Part shown: piece after piece, positions 59,361-64,000 of the stretch
Layout: the number at the start of each line of letters is the position of its first letter
Numbering within the stretch: the first letter of the stretch is position 1
Assembly (NCBI GenBank): GCA_017163975.1
Contig: JAFFSR010000082.1
Coordinates: forward strand, 1,105,001-1,169,000
Reading direction: 5' to 3'
Source: Anastatus disparis
Lineage: Eukaryota > Arthropoda > Insecta > Hymenoptera > Eupelmidae
Length of the DNA stretch: 64,000 bases
The notes under the pieces: model-generated
What the model saw: the letters and a program-made list of their open reading frames with translations, nothing else
What the model was told of the DNA's origin: nothing
Databases searched by the model: none
Position numbers and translations under genes: made by a program

Positions 59361-60427
59361 GCATTATTACTATAATTTTTCTGCACGATCAGCGTACGCT
59401 GGTGCTCATCTACTGAAACGCGCGAAACCCAAAAAATTTGATAACAATACCGTCGCCAAGTGGCTAGAGAGTCAGGATGCACATACCTTACACAAACTCG
59501 TGAGACATCGTTTTCCTCGTCGACATTACAACGTTTTCAGCCCCTTTGAGGTGTGGGAAGCTGACTTGGCAGATTTTAGATCACTTAAAACCTACAATGA
59601 TGGGTACAGCTATATTCTTATTGTCATTGATGCACTTTCAAAGTTTGCCTGGGCAGAGCCTCTTCTCGACAAAACGAGCCGAAGCGTTGCTGTAGCATTG
59701 GACAAAATTTTATCACGATGTAATGATAGACATCCTATTTACCTACAGACTGATAAAGATAAGGAATTTATCGGTCGAGAGGTGCAAGAGGTGCTAAAAA
59801 AGAAACATATTACCTACCGAGTCGTCAGAGACCCTGATATAAAGGCAGCCATTGCCGAACGCTTTATTCGAACTCAAAGGTCGAATCTGGCGATACTTTA
59901 CTCACTCGCGCACAAGACGTTATATAGATGTTTTGCAAAAAATTTTGACGTGTTACAACGAGTCGTGGCACAGTGCCATAAAAATGCCCGCTTTCAAGGT
60001 CAACTTATATAATGCTCACGTGGTTCGTCGAAATTTGACGTTGCGTTACAGCGAAAAAAAGCCGTTTAGAGTAGCTAAATACAGCGTTGGTGATCTGGTT
60101 CGTGTCAGTCGTGCCAAGACAGCCTTCAGGAAAGCATACGAGGGTGGCTGGACTCTGGAGCTGTTTAAAATTATAAGAGTCGACACAAGACAACAACCAC
60201 CCGTTTATACTTTGGCAGATCTTGGTGGAGAAAAAATTGACGGATATTTTTACGAAGAACAGTTGAGCAGAGTGCGCAAGGATTTAGGTAGCGAAGCGTT
60301 TGAGGTTGACGAGGTTTTGAAGAGTAAAGGTAGGGGGTCGAAAAAACAATATTTGGTCAGTTGAAGGGGGTATCCAGAAAAATTTAATTCTTGGATAGCG
60401 GCTAAAGATTTGAAAAATTTACAATGA
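59293..60427 (+). pseudogene. Polinton B integrase with chromodomain
   Basis: The N-terminal part has HYYYNFSARSAYAG and RHRFPRRHYNV, then EVWEADLADF (first Asp), LQTDKDKEF (second Asp) and AIAERFIRT (Glu, 34 residues between). A one-base frameshift at about 59870 follows the Glu. The second frame (to 60364) has CYNESWHSAIKM, VGDLVRVSRAK and YFYEEQLSRV, then a chromodomain-like end with a TGA at a tryptophan-like position (60362-60364) before RGYPEKFNSWI. Start at ATG 59293, overlapping the PLA2 gene. Confidence 0.82.
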
Positions 60428-60441
60428 ATGATGAATTTTAA

Positions 60442-61251
60442 ATGGTTTTACCGAGCAACAGCAGCAAGTTTGTCTTTCCACACAATGTGGCGACACATTT
60501 CACAACACAATTATCACAAAATTTTTATCTTTATGGCGACTGGTGTGTAGGACTCACGGAAATTCAAATACCTCTCACATTTCAGCATACATCAATAGTT
60601 GAGCGGGAGGGAGTCATTTCTGTTAAAACAGCCAAACGTGAGATGGCGAATGTTTTGCGAGAAACAGAAGAGACTTAACAGGGGGCCGAGGTGTTTGCCA
60701 GAGTCAAACCTGGTGTTTATCGTGATATTGAAAGTCTCTTAGAAGAAATAAATAATCTCGAGAATGTGAAAAATCATTTATATCTTGAAATCCAAGCTGG
60801 TGGCTATGTACGGGTTAGATGTCGATGTAGAGAAGATTGTACAACTTATAAGCACACGTTTACACTATCGGAAAAATTACTTAGAATTTTAGGTCTGGAA
60901 AATGTACCAATTTTCTCTTGCAAAGGTAATAAAGAACACTACATTACCGGTAATCGTCCAGCAAATCTTGTAAACGGGTTGCCAACCGTGCTGATGGTTT
61001 ACAGCAACATTTGCCAGCCTTACGTAACAGGTGACATGCGCACGAGCTTACTACGTATAGTCTCGCTTCATTTGCGCGATTACGTTTACGGAGGTGTTGA
61101 AATTAAAAACTTTTCACCACCCATGTACCTACCACTGCTGTCTTCAGCGTTTTAGTCGATCGAAATAGATATAAGAGACGAACACGGATTTCCCATTCCA
61201 TTCGACTATGGTACGTTGACTGTAACGCTTCACTTGAAGCGCATCCGATAA
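60442..61251 (+). pseudogene. Polinton B minor capsid (penton-like) protein
   Basis: One frame of 269 codons starting MVLPSNSSKFVFPHN. It contains GDWCVGLTEIQIPLTF near the N-terminus, RTSLLRIVSLHLRDY, YLPLLSS and a final IEIDIRDEHGFPIPFD with a VTLHLK strand, the pattern of the penton protein paired with F54H12.2-class capsids. In-frame stops are at 60676-60678 (TAA) and 61153-61155 (TAG). Its stop is followed at once by the pX-like gene. Confidence 0.72.
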
Positions 61252-61252
61252 A

Positions 61253-61774
61253 ATGTCTGAGTTTGAAGATTTCTTCAATAACCAAATGGTTGGTGGTGGA
61301 GGTAAGTGCGTTAGAGCTGGTAAACCTTGTTTTGGTTATCACCAGTCGGGTGCAGGAGTAGGTAGTTTTTTGAAAGGTCTCTTCCGAGCAGCTATACCGA
61401 AGATCAAGCAAGGTGCAAAAGTGGTCGGTAAAGAGGCTCTCCGAGCGGGTAAAAATATCCTAGATGATGTCACTGTAGGTGGCAGACCTGTCAAAGAGGC
61501 GGCCAAAGAGCGCATTCGCGAGAGTGGTAAAAATCTCAAAAGAAAAGCTGACGTTGTTTTGGACAAATTGCTCTTGGGTGAGTCGAGTGCAAAAGAGGGG
61601 GAAGAATCTGAATATAAGAAGAAGAACGAGAGATCGTTAGTTCAGTCCTCGAGTGCAGCTGGTACTACAAACACCTCAGCGGCTAAACGCTCGAAAAGTG
61701 GTAAGGTTGCAAAAAAGAAGAAGAAAAAGCAGAATAAGAAAGCACGTGTAGCTGGAGATATTTTCGAAAATTAA
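61253..61774 (+). CDS. pX-like basic core protein, Polinton B
   Basis: 173 aa, intact. It has a Gly-rich segment (GYHQSGAGVGSFLKGLFR), an amphipathic helical region (AAIPKIKQGAKVVGKEAL) and a long Lys/Arg tail. Adintoviruses encode a comparable small protein likened to adenovirus pX, a DNA-condensing core component; the gene order penton, pX-like, major capsid agrees. The GAG-GSFL-GLFR block resembles many insect Polinton proteins I recall. Confidence 0.65.
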   Translation: MSEFEDFFNNQMVGGGGKCVRAGKPCFGYHQSGAGVGSFLKGLFRAAIPKIKQGAKVVGKEALRAGKNILDDVTVGGRPVKEAAKERIRESGKNLKRKADVVLDKLLLGESSAKEGEESEYKKKNERSLVQSSSAAGTTNTSAAKRSKSGKVAKKKKKKQNKKARVAGDIFEN

Positions 61775-61783
61775 AATTTCAAG

Positions 61784-62863
61784 ATGGCGTTGTTGCATAC
61801 AGAATCTTGTCAGTTAATCAAGTCGGAATTATCACTCTTGGAATTACCCTCGACACAGACTGCAATTAAAGGCTCTTACCGGGTATAGTACAAACCGATA
61901 TCTTCACTCAACGACCAATCACTAATTGAATTTACAATCCCTGGCAACACTGAATATCTAGACTTGGCTCACACAATATTAAGTGTGAGTGTAAGTGTAA
62001 CATGCACTAGTGCTGAACCACATAAGGATCCGAACGTTGGACCAATAAATAATCTTTTGCATTCGTTGTTTAATCAAATCGACGTGCTATTTAATCAGAA
62101 ACTTGTTTCACCGCCAAACAATGCTTATGCATACAGAGCTTACATTGAAACATTACTAAATTATGGTCCAACAGCTAAAAAGTCTCATTTAACGAGTGGT
62201 TTGTGGTACGATGATACAGCAGAGAAAATCAACGATACCACAGGTTGTAATGTAGGTCTCAATAAACGTAAGGCACTCATGATTGGCAGGAAGATTGATT
62301 TACTCGGCCATTTACATTGTGATGTTTTTAATCAAGACAAATTATTACTGGGTGGTGTTGAAGTTAGAGTGAGGCTCGTGCGTTCTCGTGATGGATTCTG
62401 TCTCATGGATCCCGCTGGTGCTTTCACGGTAAATATTACCGAGGCTACGCTTTTTGTGCGTCGGGTAAGATTAAATCCTTCACTTGTGCTAGCACACGAA
62501 AAACTATTGTCACAGACTACTGCAAAATACCCACTGACACGTGTAGAAGTTGAGGCTGTTATGTTACATAATGGTGTGCATGGGGAAACAATCGACATTG
62601 TCATATTAGGTCAACTGCCGAAAAGAATTATACTCGGTTTTGTTGAAAATAAAGCTTACAACGGAGATAAAAGTCTTAACCCATTCAATTTCAAGAATTT
62701 CAATATAAATTTTTTGTGTCTGTACGTTGATGGAATGCAAGTGCCATCGAAGCCCTTACAGCCAGATTTAAAAAAAAGCAGAATTGTCGTACAATTTTCG
62801 TGCGAGGTCAAGAAAAGCTTGAACTACTTTCCAAGCTCACCACCTGTAAGATTGAAAATTTAG
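61784..62863 (+). pseudogene. Polinton B major capsid protein (F54H12.2-like), C-terminus lost
   Basis: The frame from ATG 61784 holds FTIPGNTEYLDLAHTIL, GPINNLLHSLFNQIDVLF, YRAYIETLLNYG, LLGGVEVRVRLVRSRDGF and LCLYVDGMQVPSKPLQPD, hallmarks of the double jelly-roll capsid annotated in databases as F54H12.2-like. A TAG lies at 61886-61888. The protein ends at 359 codons, soon after the DGMQVPSKP block, while relatives continue for several dozen residues, so the C-terminus has probably been deleted or replaced. Confidence 0.8.
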
Positions 62864-63174
62864 AAAAAGAACAAGATTGTCCAGCTTTTAGAAATTTAAA
62901 TTTCAGCAGTGTACAGTGCATGCATCATTACTTAAAATCACCTTATTTAAATTACGTGTGTGCACTAAATAACGTTGCTGATCTGAAACATTGGCTACTG
63001 AAACTTAACCCCAGCGTAAAATCGCTGATTTCGAAAGAATTTTTAGAAATTCTCCTCAATGAATTCAAAAGAGATTGTTCAATATCTGATGAGGATCAAG
63101 TTTCACGCAGTAGGCGTTTATCCAACAGATCGGATTCCTCTGATGTGGATGAAACCTTGTGCGTTTGTGCTTAA
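62800..63174 (+). other. Open frame between capsid and protease, possibly a fused remnant
   Basis: 124 codons overlapping the capsid end. The early part (LELLSKLTTCKIENLEKEQD) weakly recalls the LSELEKG-Y small protein of Polinton A. The middle (HYLKSPYLNYVCALNN) is not recognised. The end overlaps the protease in another frame and is meaningless. It may be a deletion junction. Confidence 0.3.
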
Positions 63175-63502
63175 TACGCAAAATTATAACCAGCGTGGTA
63201 CGCACTGGGTTGCCAAATACGTTGATAAGTATGGCACAGGTGTGTACTTTGATAGTCTTGGTAAACCACCACAAATTCAACAACATTTACGACGTATTCA
63301 GCAAAATTGTAAAAAATTTAGATGGAATAATAAACGCTTACAAAGCGAATATTCAAACGTTTGTGGTCATTATTGTATCATGTATCTGTATTATATGTCT
63401 AGCGGATTGGGTTTCAAGAAATTCTTGGAAAATTTCTCACAGAACTTGCAAAAAAATGATACTATAGTCAAGAATTTTGTGGGAAAAATCTCGTACGAGT
63501 AA
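63059..63502 (+). CDS. Polinton B adenain-like cysteine protease
   Basis: 147 aa, intact, starting MNSKEIVQYLMRIKFHAVGV. Catalytic residues are visible: His in GTHWVAKY, the acidic residue in VYFDSLG and Cys in VCGHYCIMYLYY. C-terminal FLENFSQNLQKNDTIVKNFV is helical. These proteases process capsid and core proteins during maturation. The copy differs clearly from the protease of Polinton A, which is shorter and begins with an FRGVFM block. Confidence 0.78.
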   Translation: MNSKEIVQYLMRIKFHAVGVYPTDRIPLMWMKPCAFVLNTQNYNQRGTHWVAKYVDKYGTGVYFDSLGKPPQIQQHLRRIQQNCKKFRWNNKRLQSEYSNVCGHYCIMYLYYMSSGLGFKKFLENFSQNLQKNDTIVKNFVGKISYE

Positions 63503-63570
63503 TATGATATTTGGTTGTCTCTGATTGGTCACACAGCAGCTTTTTGCGGCGCCCCCACCAATTTTTACAG

Positions 63571-63597
63571 TATAAAAGAAGCAGCACCCACTCAGTC
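63571..63597 (+). promoter_or_regulatory. TATA box and TCAGTC motif
   Basis: TATAAAAG begins at 63571 and TCAGTC has its A at 63594. The spacing is about 23 nt, shorter than the usual 30-33, so the true start site could differ. The ATG is at 63651. Confidence 0.5.
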
Positions 63598-63650
63598 TAG
63601 CCACAGTTTGACGACGGTGAAAGCAGCAGTAACAACAAAGCTCAAGCAAG

Positions 63651-64000
63651 ATGGTTGGTCAAAAGAGAAGCCTGGAGCAGACATTTGGTAATGGCTTGGC
63701 ATATTTAATAAAACAAAACAGAAAGAAAAATTATTGGCAGCAGGTTCTGCCAATGGTCTACGGGCTGAACAGCTCTTTTGGAAAAATTATCCAGGTAGGC
63801 CTGGAGAATATAGGCGGCGAAGGCAAAAAGGAGTTTGCACCCGTAGTACGCTTCTGTGGAGCCAATTTTCAAGGTTTACCTTTGTCACTGGACTGTTGGG
63901 AGGCGTTGAAGCAGGAATTTGATAAAATTGAAGATTTTTTCAATTGCTATAACGAGGAATCTATGCTGGATCAGCGGCTATCTATTCCTGGATACACTAT
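63651..64000 (+). CDS. Terminal Polinton B gene, open to the window end (partial)
   Basis: An uninterrupted frame of 116 codons from MVGQKRSLEQTF to the last base. It has a short basic N-terminus, then WQQVLPMVYGLNSSFGKI, NIGGEGKKEFAPVVRFCG, LSLDCWEALKQEF and EDFFNCYNEES. I recall similar proteins (block SFGKI---G followed by a PVVR strand) in insect genomes near Polinton ends, but know no function. The mixed alpha/beta pattern resembles a small folded domain. It has its own TATA promoter and no breaks. Confidence 0.55.
   Translation, partial: MVGQKRSLEQTFGNGLAYLIKQNRKKNYWQQVLPMVYGLNSSFGKIIQVGLENIGGEGKKEFAPVVRFCGANFQGLPLSLDCWEALKQEFDKIEDFFNCYNEESMLDQRLSIPGYT

Larger units (their letters stand above)
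50664..64000 (+). mobile_element. Polinton/Maverick B (adintovirus-like provirus), partial
   Basis: A second, distinct element: PolB, small antisense gene, ATPase, small basic protein, DNA-binding-like protein, PLA2 protein, integrase, penton, pX-like core protein, F54H12.2-class major capsid and protease, almost all on the plus strand. It runs past the window end, so its right terminus is unseen; the left end is uncertain (a TTAA element ends at 50630). Fewer breaks per gene than Polinton A. Confidence 0.85.

Noticed and set aside
31169..64000. Polydnavirus (bracovirus) proviral segment
   Set aside because: No circularisation motifs or typical virulence gene families; the gene set is that of Polintons/adintoviruses.

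Overview
The window looks like AT-rich, repeat-dense nuclear DNA of an insect or other arthropod. The evidence is spliced genes with GT-AG introns, TATA plus TCAKT-type initiators, a CR1-like LINE, a Helitron, many palindromic MITE-like insertions and two large Polinton/Maverick (adintovirus-like) proviruses. A hymenopteran host would fit, but the sequence alone does not prove it. No ordinary cellular host gene was recognised. All family assignments are read from motifs and remembered family features; no search was run.

Layout. 1-9327: an element with about 329-bp terminal inverted repeats, carrying a 374-bp TTAA-flanked palindromic MITE in its left arm and a 4.6-kb non-LTR retrotransposon in its middle. 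9328-20145: Helitron remnants (a C-terminal fragment, then a nearly complete decayed Rep-helicase element interrupted by a palindromic insertion), with a TIR element holding a (TC)307 microsatellite between them. 20290-23430: a 3-kb GGCCCA-rich minisatellite and an 8-bp repeat. 23470-31010: mostly non-coding, with a truncated LINE copy, a MITE, a diverged 250-bp duplication and a GC-rich minisatellite.

31169-45344 is Polinton A. From left to right it carries a short possibly myristoylated ORF, an unknown flanking gene, major capsid, a 52-aa ORF, penton (minor capsid), adenain-type protease, a hydrophobic small protein and a PLA2-domain protein, all on the minus strand. Then come ATPase, a DUF8207-like protein, a coiled-coil protein and integrase (plus), a small spliced protein and protein-primed PolB (minus), and a second copy of the flanking gene family (plus). 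Most genes carry stops or frameshifts, and three nested insertions are present.

45345-50630 holds CATT-rich DNA, palindromes and a TTAA palindromic element with a TAA-flanked foldback inside it. 50664 to the window end is Polinton B, a different lineage: PolB with putative upstream exons, a small minus-strand gene, ATPase, a small basic protein, a DNA-binding-like protein, PLA2 protein, integrase, penton, a pX-like core protein, a major capsid of the F54H12.2-like class, protease, and an open terminal gene with its own TATA box that runs off the window.

Together the two proviruses supply replication (PolB), integration (integrase), packaging (ATPase), maturation (protease) and virion (two jelly-roll capsid proteins, core and PLA2 proteins) functions. 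A is thoroughly inactivated. B is less decayed: ATPase, PLA2, pX-like, DNA-binding-like, protease and terminal ORFs are open, while PolB, integrase and both capsid genes have breaks.
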